Shown piece by piece: positions 1 to 8,671 of a DNA stretch of 64,000 nucleotides. Location of the stretch: positions 23,844-87,843 of the forward strand of contig JAFRGI010000012.1 in assembly GCA_017433905.1 (NCBI GenBank), given 5' to 3'. Numbering within the stretch: the stretch's first letter is position 1; every line of letters starts with the position of its first letter. The translations under genes and the position numbers were made by a program. The notes below the pieces were generated by a model that saw only the letters and a program-made list of their open reading frames with translations, was not told the DNA's origin and searched no databases. This DNA comes from Ruminococcus sp. Lineage in GTDB: Bacteria > Bacillota > Clostridia > Oscillospirales > Acutalibacteraceae.

Positions 1-2
1 TT

Positions 3-86
3 TTACAGCGCGAGGCTGCGTTCTCTGCCTCGCCGACGTCCGGCAAAGACGACGATAAGGACACTCTGCGGAATAATATGCAATAG
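3..86 (+). CDS. Possible C-terminal end of a gene cut by the window edge
   Basis: A frame open from the window start ends in TAG at 84-86 and would encode a hydrophilic tail ending in KDDDKDTLRNNMQ. It would converge on the minus-strand gene that follows. Only 27 codons are visible, so no product can be named. The same stretch holds a 7-bp inverted repeat (GCGAGGC/GCCTCGC), so it may be non-coding intergenic sequence instead. Confidence 0.2.
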   Translation, partial: LQREAAFSASPTSGKDDDKDTLRNNMQ

Positions 87-167
87 ATGCGATTATATTT
101 TTTTAGAAATGCATATATGATACTCGATAAAACAGAAAAACATTTTTTATCTAATAAACGTATACAT

Positions 168-195
168 AAAAAAGCCCTCCGAATGATCGGAGGGC
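168..195 (-). terminator. Rho-independent terminator of the scaffoldin gene
   Basis: A perfect 9-bp stem (174-182 with 187-195, GCCCTCCGA/TCGGAGGGC) with a 4-nt loop is followed, read on the minus strand, by six T. It lies about 40 bases past the scaffoldin stop. Confidence 0.85.
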
Positions 196-233
196 ACAAA
201 ACTTTAATGTTTTTTTGTGAATCTTAGCTCACA

Positions 234-3200
234 TTATTTCCTATCTCTTCTGCGTACAAAGTAGACAGCAACAGTTGCTGATACAAGTACGAGGAGGATA
301 ATAACGGCCATAGATGCACTACCTGTCTTAACTGTACCGGATCCGTTGGAATTGGTACCACTACTATCCTTTGTTGCAGAATCAGATGTAGAACCGGAGG
401 TAGTTGTCGGAGCTACAGTCTCAGATGTCGCATCAGGTGTTGTAGTAGGCTCTACAGATACAGGCTCAGAAGTAGGCTCGGTTGTAGGTGCTACTGTTGT
501 AGGCTCAACCGTTGTAGGTGCTACTGTTGTAGGCTCAACCGTTGTGGGCGCCACTGTTGTAGGCTCAACCGTTGTGGGCTCAACCGTTGTGGGCTCAACC
601 GTTGTGGGCGCTACTGTTGTAGGCTCAACCGTTGTGGGCGCTACTGTTGTAGGCTCAACTGTTGTGGGCTCAACTGTTGTGGGCGCTACTGTTGTAGGCT
701 CAACCGTTGTAGGCGCTACTGTTGTAGGCTCAACCGTTGTGGGCGCTACTGTTGTAGGCTCAACTGTTGTGGGCTCAACCGTTGTGGGCTCAACCGTTGT
801 AGGCTCAACCGTTGTAGGTTCTACAACAGGTACATAAGCAAGCTCATCAAGAAGCATGTTAGCTTTTACATCAAATTCAACACCGGTAGCCTTAAATACC
901 AAAGTGATGAAGGAAGCCTGCTTATCAATTGTGTAACCATTAATATTAGAAGCACTTGCCTTGATAACGCCGGGTGTTTGGGAATTGATCATGGCGCCAG
1001 TTGTGATCTGAGGCATCTCAGCCTTCACAAGCTGCATAACGTTCGGGTTGTATTCGAAGATCCACTGCAGGGACTCAACATCATTACCATCCGTGTCGAG
1101 CTTCCAAATCATAGTGAACTCATCGCCAACCTTGGAAACAACGGGGTTCGCACCCTGAAGTGCAAAGCTGGAGGGAACAGTCGGGATGTGAGCAGCATTA
1201 ATCTGTGTATTAACCGCAACAGAGAGAGTCTGCTCAAGTGTTGTGGGCGCTACCGTTGTAGGCGCAACTGTTGTGGGCGCAACTGTTGTGGGCGCTACCG
1301 TTGTAGGTGCAACTGTTGTAGGTGCAACTGTTGTGGGCGCAACTGTTGTAGGTGCAACTGTTGTAGGTGCAACTGTTGTGGGCGCAACTGTTGTAGGTGC
1401 AACTGTTGTGGGCGCTACCGTTGTAGGCGCAACTGTTGTGGGCGCTATCGTTGTAGGCGCAACTGTTGTGGGAGCTACCGTTGTGGGCGCTACCGTTGTA
1501 GGCGCAACTGTTGTAGGCGCTACCGTTGTAGGCGCTACCGTTGTAGGCTGTACGGTCGTCGGCTGTACAGGTGTGCCTTCGGGAAGTATCTCGAAGCGCA
1601 TATCTGCCTTTTTATCGAATTCTGCAAGAGTAGCTTCGTATTTATCACTATTCTTGTTTGCCTCATGCCATGTGTCGGGATCAGCAGGCTGACCGTAGTC
1701 ATTGAGGGTTATAATCTGAGTATCCAGATAAACATCAGTGTTACCTTCTCCGATAACCTCAAATACAGCACTGATAACGGGAAGAGCTTTACCCTTCTCA
1801 TCTGTCAGATAGATACCGCCGTCAGTGATGGACGAGAAATTGATCGGAAGAATGGGTTCTTTCTTCAGATTATCCCAGTATGATACAACACCGGCACCGG
1901 AAGCTACTGCTGCGGGAGACAATGTAGTCGTTCTGCCGGACTTGTTATTCTCTTCTTTCAGAGAAAGAACAGCAGGATCATAATGGAGCTCAAACTGACC
2001 GTTAATCATTTGATACGCATCTGTATCAATATAGAAATTAACAGTGACCTTCTGAGGAATGTTAGGCTCAGCATAAGACTGCGTTGTTTCTTTATAATAT
2101 TTAGAGTTGGAAAATGCGTGTACATTCAGATTCTTGCCGGCGGGTGCCGTTGTCGGCTGTACAGTTGTCGGCTGTACAGTTGTCGGCTGTACAGTTGTCG
2201 GCTGTACAGTTGTCGGCTGTACGGTTGTCGGCTGTACGGTTGTCGGCTGTACGGTTGTCGGCTGTACAGGAGCAACATAATCCGGATCGGTTACACCCGC
2301 ATATACTGCAACGGGGGTCTCCTTAGGAAGGTACGGAATTTCCTGAACAATAACAGAATTGTTGATGAAATAACTCTCTCTGGATTCACCCTCACCCTGT
2401 ACGTTCATGATTTCAACATCGAGATTAACCTCCGTGTTGCCGGCCTTTCCGGTAGGATTGAATGTAACAGATACGAAAGGAATTCTTCCGCCTTTCTCAG
2501 TGCAAAGGTCAAAACCATTCAGATCGGACGCGTTTGCCTTGATACCGCCGTTAGGCAAGGACTCGGGCTCAAAGTTAACGATTGTACCGTTACCCTCGGT
2601 AACATAGAATACGGAAGGAATAAATTTACCCTTCTTAGTCTTGCCGTTCACACCATCAGTCATGTCGACTGTAAGGAATTCCTTGTCGTAGGTCATTGTC
2701 CACTGAGCATTAATCATCCACTTCTCTGTCATCTCAATCCAGTAGGTAACCGTAACCTGATTGGTAGTGGGATCAAACGTCTGTGTATAAGTGGGGGTAA
2801 TATTAGACTTAGCGATTACCACAAGCTTTTCATCCGCAGAATCACCGACAGGCTCCGGAGAAGAATGAGTAACAGCCGTGGTCTCCTCAGCAGGAGCTGT
2901 TGAGGGATCCTGAGCGGAAGCCTTTGCGGTAGCTTTCTCGGGAATGAATTCCTGACCGTCGGAACCAACTACATTGATCTCATAGCTTGCATCAAAATTA
3001 CCCTTCCGGAAGTCAAACTTAGACATGTCAAGGGTAATTGTAACGGTAGAACCATTCTCGGGAACCTCAAAGCAGATGTTATCACCATCGTATTTGGCAG
3101 CATTATCTTTGCCTACGACAGTATTGCCCGCAGCACCGAAGTTGTCAGTCCATGAACCATTTGCAGCAAACTTGAACTGATAGGCGTCGTTGGAAGCAAC

Positions 3201-3764
3201 ATCATCAAAGACAATCTGGTAAACGCCGGTAGCAATCTCTTTCATCTTGTTGGCGTCTGCAGCAACGTCCCATGAGAGATCGTTCAGAAAGCCGCCCTGT
3301 CCGGAACCAACAACGCGCATCTCCTGAACAGCAGCTGGATTAAGCTCATGAAGCTTAACGTTATCGCCGGTTACCTTAACCTGATCTCCATCAACAAGCT
3401 TGGGATCAAAGGTTACGGTGATCTTACCGGTGCCGATCACTTCAATTGCGATATCGTTGCCGGTCTTTGTGCCAATCCAATCGGTACCGTTTGTTACCTT
3501 CAAGGAAACAACCTTGTCAATAGGACCGACATTCTCATACACTTTCGTGTATGTTCCGTCTCCGTTTGCGGTCATCGCGTTTCGGTCGATCATTGCATCG
3601 GACCACGTAGCGCCAAAGAGATCGGCGCTGCTGCCGACAACATACCATGTCGCAGCAGGATCGGTCGCATCATCCTCCGCAGCAGTAACGCTGATAGCGG
3701 TGATAGAAACCGATGTTACGATGAGCATTAAAGCAAGCAGAAGACTTAATGCTTTTTTGAACAT
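234..3764 (-). CDS. Cell-anchored scaffoldin-like protein with starch-binding-like and cohesin-like modules
   Basis: This is a secreted protein of about 1176 aa that probably holds starch-degrading enzymes at the cell surface. The start at 3764 (MFKKALSLL) follows AGGAGG at good spacing and opens a signal peptide ending near residue 29. Two beta-rich modules (about 35-138 and 145-268) resemble the X25/CBM-like modules of amylolytic proteins; the second has the YQFKFAANGSW pattern. Three modules (about 310-490, 545-725 and 843-975) show a cohesin-like pattern, such as MINAQWTMTYDKEFLTV and MINGQFELHYDPAVL. They are separated by Thr/Pro linkers built on PTTVQ, PTTVA and PTTVE units. The C-terminus has VKTG, a membrane segment and RRRDRK, like a sortase-type or membrane anchor. 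The architecture recalls the R. bromii amylosome scaffoldins; that identity is inference, because the modules are divergent and were judged by eye. Confidence 0.75.
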   Translation of the reverse strand: MFKKALSLLLALMLIVTSVSITAISVTAAEDDATDPAATWYVVGSSADLFGATWSDAMIDRNAMTANGDGTYTKVYENVGPIDKVVSLKVTNGTDWIGTKTGNDIAIEVIGTGKITVTFDPKLVDGDQVKVTGDNVKLHELNPAAVQEMRVVGSGQGGFLNDLSWDVAADANKMKEIATGVYQIVFDDVASNDAYQFKFAANGSWTDNFGAAGNTVVGKDNAAKYDGDNICFEVPENGSTVTITLDMSKFDFRKGNFDASYEINVVGSDGQEFIPEKATAKASAQDPSTAPAEETTAVTHSSPEPVGDSADEKLVVIAKSNITPTYTQTFDPTTNQVTVTYWIEMTEKWMINAQWTMTYDKEFLTVDMTDGVNGKTKKGKFIPSVFYVTEGNGTIVNFEPESLPNGGIKANASDLNGFDLCTEKGGRIPFVSVTFNPTGKAGNTEVNLDVEIMNVQGEGESRESYFINNSVIVQEIPYLPKETPVAVYAGVTDPDYVAPVQPTTVQPTTVQPTTVQPTTVQPTTVQPTTVQPTTVQPTTAPAGKNLNVHAFSNSKYYKETTQSYAEPNIPQKVTVNFYIDTDAYQMINGQFELHYDPAVLSLKEENNKSGRTTTLSPAAVASGAGVVSYWDNLKKEPILPINFSSITDGGIYLTDEKGKALPVISAVFEVIGEGNTDVYLDTQIITLNDYGQPADPDTWHEANKNSDKYEATLAEFDKKADMRFEILPEGTPVQPTTVQPTTVAPTTVAPTTVAPTTVAPTTVAPTTVAPTTIAPTTVAPTTVAPTTVAPTTVAPTTVAPTTVAPTTVAPTTVAPTTVAPTTVAPTTVAPTTVAPTTVAPTTLEQTLSVAVNTQINAAHIPTVPSSFALQGANPVVSKVGDEFTMIWKLDTDGNDVESLQWIFEYNPNVMQLVKAEMPQITTGAMINSQTPGVIKASASNINGYTIDKQASFITLVFKATGVEFDVKANMLLDELAYVPVVEPTTVEPTTVEPTTVEPTTVEPTTVAPTTVEPTTVAPTTVEPTTVAPTTVEPTTVEPTTVAPTTVEPTTVAPTTVEPTTVEPTTVEPTTVAPTTVEPTTVAPTTVEPTTVAPTTEPTSEPVSVEPTTTPDATSETVAPTTTSGSTSDSATKDSSGTNSNGSGTVKTGSASMAVIILLVLVSATVAVYFVRRRDRK
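480..828 (-). repeat. 15-bp minisatellite, linker 3 of the scaffoldin
   Basis: More than 20 tandem 15-bp units encode mixed VEPTT/VAPTT pentapeptides. Units differ mainly at third codon positions and at the E/A codon, in a higher-order pattern that suggests expansion by unequal recombination. The tract links cohesin-like module 3 to the C-terminal anchor. Confidence 0.9.
1237..1560 (-). repeat. 15-bp minisatellite, linker 2 of the scaffoldin
   Basis: About 20 tandem units encode VAPTT, with one IAPTT and two VQPTT units at the upstream end. It joins cohesin-like modules 2 and 3. Near-identical units occur in blocks, which fits recent duplication. Confidence 0.9.
2146..2272 (-). repeat. 15-bp minisatellite, linker 1 of the scaffoldin
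   Basis: Eight tandem units encode VQPTT and join cohesin-like modules 1 and 2. The units are almost identical at DNA level, differing mostly by one A/G change. Confidence 0.9.
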
Positions 3765-3809
3765 TTCTTTTTTTCCTCCTTGTTTAATAATGCTTCTATA
3801 AGCAATACT

Positions 3810-3839
3810 ATTATAATACAAGTACTTCCTAAAAGTCAA
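3810..3839 (-). promoter_or_regulatory. Sigma-A-type promoter of the scaffoldin gene
   Basis: Read on the minus strand, TTGACT (3834-3839) is followed after 18 bases by TATAAT (3810-3815). This leaves a leader of about 40 bases before the start at 3764. Confidence 0.7.
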
Positions 3840-3942
3840 TAAAATTTCGCAATTGGAAATCACATTTTATTGCTTTTTTCAATTATTTGTTTATTCAAAC
3901 AAATAATTCAAAGATTATTTGGCGGTTTCAACAAGAAATTTT

Positions 3943-4956
3943 TTATTTATAGCCATTCACGTTGTTTGACTGCCAGTTCCATGAATCAAAACACATCTCA
4001 TCCAGTCCCAGTTCTGCTTTCCAACCCAAAACTTTTGCAGCTTTTTCGGCATTGGCATAGCATTCCGCAATGTCTCCCGCTCTACGCGGCTTAATCACAT
4101 AAGGTATGGTAAGATGGTTGACACGCTCAAACGTCTTGACAATTTCCAACACGCTGTAACCCGTTCCCGTACCGAGGTTGATGATCTCGGCGCCGGTGTG
4201 ATCGGCAGAATAATCAATTGCCTTAACATGTCCCTTGGCAAGATCGACCACATGGATGTAATCGCGCACGCCTGTGCCGTCCGGAGTGGGATAGTCATCG
4301 CCAAATACACCGAGCTCCGGCAGTCTGCCCGCTGCCACCTGCGTGATGTAGGGCATAAGGTTGTTGGGGATACCGTTGGGATCTTCACCGATGCGTCCGC
4401 TCTTGTGCGCGCCGATCGGATTGAAATAACGCAAAATGACAATGGACATCTGCGGATTTGCGCGCTGTGTATCCGTCAGGATCTGCTCCATCATCAGTTT
4501 CGTCCAGCCATACGGATTGGTGGGAGAACCTGTCGGCATGGTCTCTACCAGCGGCACTTCCTCCGGCGTTCCGTAAACCGTTGCCGAGGAACTGAAAATA
4601 AAACGTGTTACATGGTGGCGATGCATCGCTTCAAGGAGCGTCAGGGTGGAATCAATATTGTTGCGGTAATAGAGAAGCGGTTTTTCACAACTCTCTCCCA
4701 CCGCTTTAAGTCCGGCAAAATGGATTACGGCGTCGATCTCATTTTCACTGAAAATTTGCTCTACCGCCTGTGCAGCGCAAACATCTGCATCATAGGTTTT
4801 GATAGACGTTCCGGTGATTTCCTCCACACGTCTGATGGCTTCCGGGCAGGAGTTTGAATAATTGTCGGCAACAATCACACTGTGTCCCGCCTGGATGAGT
4901 TCCACACAAGTGTGACTGCCGATATATCCTGCTCCACCGGCTAAAAGTACGTTCAT
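3943..4956 (-). CDS. galE: UDP-glucose 4-epimerase
   Basis: The 337-aa protein interconverts UDP-glucose and UDP-galactose in the cytoplasm, feeding the Leloir pathway and surface polysaccharide synthesis. It has the Rossmann NAD motif GGAGYIGSH at the N-terminus, the SSSATVYG stretch with the catalytic Ser/Thr, the YGWTK (YxxxK) pair, and the family DYIHVVDLAKGH region. Length is normal. The ATG at 4956 follows GGAGG. It is monocistronic or loosely grouped with the cyclophilin gene upstream, and could supply UDP-Gal to the distant capsule locus. Confidence 0.95.
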   Translation of the reverse strand: MNVLLAGGAGYIGSHTCVELIQAGHSVIVADNYSNSCPEAIRRVEEITGTSIKTYDADVCAAQAVEQIFSENEIDAVIHFAGLKAVGESCEKPLLYYRNNIDSTLTLLEAMHRHHVTRFIFSSSATVYGTPEEVPLVETMPTGSPTNPYGWTKLMMEQILTDTQRANPQMSIVILRYFNPIGAHKSGRIGEDPNGIPNNLMPYITQVAAGRLPELGVFGDDYPTPDGTGVRDYIHVVDLAKGHVKAIDYSADHTGAEIINLGTGTGYSVLEIVKTFERVNHLTIPYVIKPRRAGDIAECYANAEKAAKVLGWKAELGLDEMCFDSWNWQSNNVNGYK

Positions 4957-4997
4957 AAACTTCCTCCATCTATTACATTATATATAGTATACGAAAA

Positions 4998-5516
4998 TCA
5001 GCAGGTTTCCGGCTCGGGATATGTTTCTCCGAAGGTTTCGACCGTTACCTTACGCATGATTTGCCCGTCAAGGGGCTTATCGGCATAATCTGTATCGCAT
5101 TCCGCAATTTCATTGACGATCTCCATTCCCTCAACGACTTTTCCAAAAGCAGCATACTGCCCGTCAAGATGCGGAGCCGCTTTGTGCATAATAAAAAACT
5201 GTGATCCTGCGGAGTCCGGCATCATGGCGCGCGCCATCGACAGCACACCTTCGCTATGCTTCAGATCGTTTTGGAAACCATTCATCGTAAATTCTCCCTT
5301 GATATGGTATCCGGGACCTCCCGTACCCGTGCCGTCCGGACAGCCTCCCTGGATCATAAAACCATAGATGACTCGGTGAAAGGTCAAACCGTCATAAAAA
5401 CCATTTTTAACCAGACTGACAAAATTGTTGACCGTGTTTGGGGCAATCTCGGGATAAAGCTCCGCCTTAATCTGCTTTCCCCCGTCCATTTCGAATGTGA
5501 CAATAGGATTAGACAT
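4998..5516 (-). CDS. Cyclophilin-type peptidyl-prolyl cis-trans isomerase
   Basis: A small cytoplasmic cyclophilin of about 172 aa that isomerises prolyl bonds during protein folding. The core motifs are visible: FHRVIYGFMIQGGCPDGTGTGGPGY, AMARAMMPDSAGSQFFIMH in slightly altered form, and FGKVVEGMEIV near the C-terminus. No signal peptide is present. The start is taken as the ATG at 5516 (MSNPIVTFEM); a GTG nine bases upstream is possible because the AAGGA box lies nearer to it. Confidence 0.9.
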   Translation of the reverse strand: MSNPIVTFEMDGGKQIKAELYPEIAPNTVNNFVSLVKNGFYDGLTFHRVIYGFMIQGGCPDGTGTGGPGYHIKGEFTMNGFQNDLKHSEGVLSMARAMMPDSAGSQFFIMHKAAPHLDGQYAAFGKVVEGMEIVNEIAECDTDYADKPLDGQIMRKVTVETFGETYPEPETC

Positions 5517-5537
5517 AACAATCACTTTTCCTTTCTG

Positions 5538-5942
5538 TTAAATTGGTGCGATCGCCGGTACAAAATTGCGCAAAAAGAAATACACAAACCACAAAACCAG
5601 CAGACATACCATCCATTTTACATCATGAAGTAACGAGATTCGAAAACGCACACCAAAAACCTTGAAAGCGAATTCGAGATAATAAAGCGCTGCGATAACA
5701 GATAAAACCGGAACGGATATATTCTGACGCAGCGCAAGAAGAATATCTCCGCTGAGCAATGCCTGAACCGCCCTTGTGGAACCACAACCGGGACAATATA
5801 TATGCAGGTATTGCAGAGCAGGGCAAGTTGAAAAGGTCACATGCGCTAAAATAAACCGCGCAGCAACCATCAACAGTGCGATTCCCGCGAGAGGAATAAC
5901 AACCACTAATACCTTTTGGTAGGGTTTGTATTTCACGCACAT
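5538..5942 (-). CDS. DUF2752 family membrane protein
   Basis: The 134-aa protein has three or four predicted membrane helices and the DUF2752 hallmark CPGCGSTRAVQALLSGD at about residues 50-66. The function of the family is unknown. It sits between a DUF4190-type membrane protein and the cyclophilin on the same strand. A GGAGG box lies only two bases before the ATG at 5942; a GTG two codons later has better spacing, so the true start may be 5936. Confidence 0.8.
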   Translation of the reverse strand: MCVKYKPYQKVLVVVIPLAGIALLMVAARFILAHVTFSTCPALQYLHIYCPGCGSTRAVQALLSGDILLALRQNISVPVLSVIAALYYLEFAFKVFGVRFRISLLHDVKWMVCLLVLWFVYFFLRNFVPAIAPI

Positions 5943-5996
5943 AACCTCCCGACAGAAGAATCGGGCAGATTGCTCTGCCCGAACAGCGTTAATGTA

Positions 5997-6719
5997 TTAC
6001 CAATTATAAAAATACGGTGAAGAGAAGCGGTAGTTCGCCCCACCGACAAAAATCACGACCGTCATGATAACAGCAAATCCCAATCCGATAAAGGACAGAA
6101 TCATACCGACCAACGCAAACGCATTATTGGATTTACACTTAGACTTGGAAATGATACCAAATACAGCACCGGGAATGCTAAAGATTAATCCCCATAATCC
6201 GCAGCATCCGAAAACAACAGCCAAAATACCGCAAACAAGCGAAACAATGCTAAACGCTTTTGCCGCACCTGTCGGTCTGTTCGTCGGAACGGGGTTATAA
6301 ACATTTCCCTGTCGGTAGGGCGGTTGCTGATAACCGCCTTGATTGTAATCATATGTCTGTCCGGCATTGTTCTGATAGGGATTGTACGAATCAGGCTGCT
6401 GCGGCTGATACTGCTGATTGCCGTACGGCACCGGCTGCTGCGGCTGATACTGCTGATTGTCGTACGGCACCGGTTGCTGCGGCTGATACTGCTGATTGTC
6501 GTACGGCACCGGCTGCTGCGGCTGATACTGCTGATTGTCGGGCTGCACAGACTGCTGCGGCTGACCGTTATCTGCATCCGGCTGCAGATGAAACGCGTCG
6601 TTTCGCGGCTGATTATATTGCGCGTACTGATCCGCAAAGGTATCTTTCTGTGACGTCTGATCAGGATTAGGACCTTGATTCGGCTGAACATTATCATGAT
6701 TAAGGTTATTATTATCCAT
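5997..6719 (-). CDS. Gln/Pro-rich membrane protein with a DUF4190-like C-terminal domain
   Basis: The 240-aa protein has a long, disordered, Gln/Pro/Asn-rich N-terminal half that includes four copies of a 13-aa unit (NQQYQPQQPVPYD type). Two membrane helices follow in the C-terminal half (AFSIVSLVCGILAVVFGCCG and FALVGMILSFIGLGFAVIM), the usual DUF4190 arrangement. There is no signal peptide, so the tail is probably cytoplasmic. AAGGAGG precedes the ATG at 6719. The function is not known. The neighbouring DUF2752 gene is of a type often found beside such proteins. Confidence 0.75.
   Translation of the reverse strand: MDNNNLNHDNVQPNQGPNPDQTSQKDTFADQYAQYNQPRNDAFHLQPDADNGQPQQSVQPDNQQYQPQQPVPYDNQQYQPQQPVPYDNQQYQPQQPVPYGNQQYQPQQPDSYNPYQNNAGQTYDYNQGGYQQPPYRQGNVYNPVPTNRPTGAAKAFSIVSLVCGILAVVFGCCGLWGLIFSIPGAVFGIISKSKCKSNNAFALVGMILSFIGLGFAVIMTVVIFVGGANYRFSSPYFYNW
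6390..6543 (-). repeat. 39-bp tandem repeat in the DUF4190-like gene
   Basis: About four near-identical 39-bp units encode the 13-aa Gln/Pro repeat. Copies differ by one or two bases, so copy number may vary between strains. Confidence 0.85.
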
Positions 6720-6793
6720 AACGCCTAACCTCCTTAAACAATATGCTATTATTATAGAATAGAATATGTCGGTTGTCAAATACTTTTTCGAAT

Positions 6794-7798
6794 CTACTCA
6801 ATCGACATAGTTGCAAAAGCATTCAAATCCGCACCGGCGATATTTCCGGCAAGATACTCATAATACCCCTGCGCACCGACCATCGCAGCATTATCGCCGC
6901 AAAAAATTTTATCCGGCATGTAGAGCGCATATACGCGTTTTTGACATTCCGCCTCCAGTGTTGAACGCAAAAGAGAATTGGCAGATACTCCGCCCGCTAT
7001 CACAAGCTTTTTTACGCCCAAATCCTCCGCCGCTTTTAGAAAATTAGTGGTTAGACAGTCCACCACGGCATAGCGGAAGGATGCACAGACATCAGCTTTG
7101 TTTAGCTCGGTTCCTTTTTGTTCCGCGTTATGGATCAAATTGATCACAGCTGTTTTTAATCCGGAAAAACTGAAGTCATACGGCGCATCGTGCACAACAG
7201 GACGCGGCAACACAAACGCATACGGATCTCCTTCCTCGGCAACCCGGTCAAGCGCGATACCGCCCGGATAGGACATGCCCATTGTGCGCGCTGCCTTGTC
7301 AAACGCCTCTCCTGCCGCATCGTCGCGCGTTCTGCCGATTATTTTCATCGCGGTATAGTCCTCGACCATCACAATGTGACTATGTCCGCCCGACACCACC
7401 AAACAGAGAAACGGCGGCTTTAATTCCGGATGAGTGATATAATTGGAGGCAATATGCGAACGCAGATGATGCGTCGGCACCAGCGGCAAACCGGTCGCGC
7501 AGGAAAGTCCCTTTGCAAAATTCACACCAACCAACAGCGCACCGATCAATCCCGGCGCATGCGTGACGGCAACGGCTCCCATATCATCCAGTGTAACGTT
7601 TGCCTGCTCCAGCGCCTGCGCTACCACCGGCACAATCGCCTCGGCATGCCGGCGCGAAGCGATTTCGGGTACCACGCCACCATAGAGCTTATGTTCTTCC
7701 ACCTGCGAGGCAACTACGGAGGAAAGCACCTTCCTTCCGTCCTCCACGACTGCCGCGGCAGTTTCATCGCAAGAGGATTCTATTGCTAAAATTTTCAT
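6794..7798 (-). CDS. tsaD: tRNA N6-threonylcarbamoyladenosine transferase TsaD
   Basis: TsaD transfers the threonylcarbamoyl group from TC-AMP to A37 of ANN-decoding tRNAs, working with TsaB, TsaC and TsaE. The N-terminus ILAIESSCDETAAAVV, the metal-binding HHLRSHIASN (about residue 108), VSGGHSHIV and the C-terminal CGDNAAMVGAQGY are all present. Length (about 334 aa) is normal. The ATG at 7798 has AGGA nine bases upstream and is preferred to an upstream TTG. It ends a run with rimI, an arrangement common in Firmicutes. Confidence 0.95.
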   Translation of the reverse strand: MKILAIESSCDETAAAVVEDGRKVLSSVVASQVEEHKLYGGVVPEIASRRHAEAIVPVVAQALEQANVTLDDMGAVAVTHAPGLIGALLVGVNFAKGLSCATGLPLVPTHHLRSHIASNYITHPELKPPFLCLVVSGGHSHIVMVEDYTAMKIIGRTRDDAAGEAFDKAARTMGMSYPGGIALDRVAEEGDPYAFVLPRPVVHDAPYDFSFSGLKTAVINLIHNAEQKGTELNKADVCASFRYAVVDCLTTNFLKAAEDLGVKKLVIAGGVSANSLLRSTLEAECQKRVYALYMPDKIFCGDNAAMVGAQGYYEYLAGNIAGADLNAFATMSIE

Positions 7799-7815
7799 TT
7801 CATTCAATCCTATTA

Positions 7816-8253
7816 TTAAAAGTATTTTGTCATCAAAACTGCAGATTCAGTGGGATCAGAGTAGTATTCTTTTCTCTCTCCCACTTTAATAAAACCGAGT
7901 TTCTCATAAAGCGACATGGCGGGCACGTTGCTCTCGCGCACCTCAAGCGTGATGAAACAGAGACCATACTTTTTTCCGTACGTGATCAACTCACGGACTA
8001 AGGCATATCCTGTGCCGCGTCTGCGATAACGCTCATCTACGGCAATATTAAATACATATGCCTCGTCAACTATGACTTCCATACCCGCATAACCGATCAC
8101 CTCGCCGTCCTCCAGTGCCGCAAAAAACACCGCATTTTTGCCGGAAATCGTATCCTCCAGACTCTGCCGTGACCACGGATGCACAAAACAGCTTTGTTCC
8201 AACGCCGCCACTGCGTCGATCCGGGCGGCGGTCATGCGCTCAATCCGTAACAT
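7816..8253 (-). CDS. rimI: Ribosomal-protein-alanine N-acetyltransferase (GNAT), RimI-like
   Basis: A 145-aa GNAT enzyme that uses acetyl-CoA, by family, to acetylate protein N-termini such as that of ribosomal protein S18. The acetyl-CoA loop is visible as VDERYRRRGTGYALVRELI, followed by LEVRESNVPAMSLYEKLGF. It overlaps the upstream phosphatase gene by 14 bases and is followed 17 bases later by tsaD, the classic rimI-tsaD pairing that supports the name over a generic GNAT. Confidence 0.9.
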   Translation of the reverse strand: MLRIERMTAARIDAVAALEQSCFVHPWSRQSLEDTISGKNAVFFAALEDGEVIGYAGMEVIVDEAYVFNIAVDERYRRRGTGYALVRELITYGKKYGLCFITLEVRESNVPAMSLYEKLGFIKVGERKEYYSDPTESAVLMTKYF

Positions 8254-8671
8254 TTCGGAGTATCTCCTCCACGGCGAGTTGTATCATGTCGCGGCACATG
8301 CGGTAAATCTCCGTACTGCCTCCATAAGGATCGACAATATCGAGCGATTCCGCCATATCGGTGGATATGCCGATGCTCTGCGTCAAAATCTGAACATGCT
8401 CCGCCGACATACAATAGAATTTTTCAAATTCGCTAAGGTCATAATCATATATAAAATGTGTTTGAAAGCCGCTGAGATCAATGCCGATTTCCCGGCACAC
8501 CTCAAGCGTATGCTGCGAGGGCGGCATACCGCCGACTGCCGCCAGCCCGAAACTGCGAGCACGAACATCCAGTCCGCGTTTCTCCGCTTCCCGGTTAAAA
8601 ATCGCTTCTGCCATGGGACTGCGACAAGTGTTCCCCGTACAGACAAAGGCAATATACTTATTTTTTGGCAT
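8240..8671 (-). CDS. Low-molecular-weight protein tyrosine (or arginine) phosphatase
   Basis: The 143-aa cytoplasmic phosphatase has the P-loop VCTGNTCRSPMAEAIF near the N-terminus (catalytic Cys, CX5R) and the DP loop IVDPYGGS near residue 110 with the general-acid Asp. Family members act on phosphotyrosine or phosphoarginine. It overlaps polA by 14 bases and rimI by 14 bases, so the genes are translationally linked. The capsule locus here has a CpsD tyrosine kinase but no CpsB phosphatase in view, so this enzyme could serve it; that link is speculation. Confidence 0.9.
   Translation of the reverse strand: MPKNKYIAFVCTGNTCRSPMAEAIFNREAEKRGLDVRARSFGLAAVGGMPPSQHTLEVCREIGIDLSGFQTHFIYDYDLSEFEKFYCMSAEHVQILTQSIGISTDMAESLDIVDPYGGSTEIYRMCRDMIQLAVEEILRNVTD

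Noticed and set aside
346-1883. Long open frames on the plus strand across the scaffoldin linkers, encoding VVGST/VVGAT or Cys/Arg-rich repeats
   Set aside because: They are mirror readings of a 15-bp repeat, which stays open in several frames. They lack ribosome sites and sensible domains, while the minus-strand frame has signal peptide, modules and anchor.
480-2272. CRISPR array suggested by regular repeats
   Set aside because: Units are contiguous with no spacers, are multiples of three and encode Pro/Thr linkers within an open frame.
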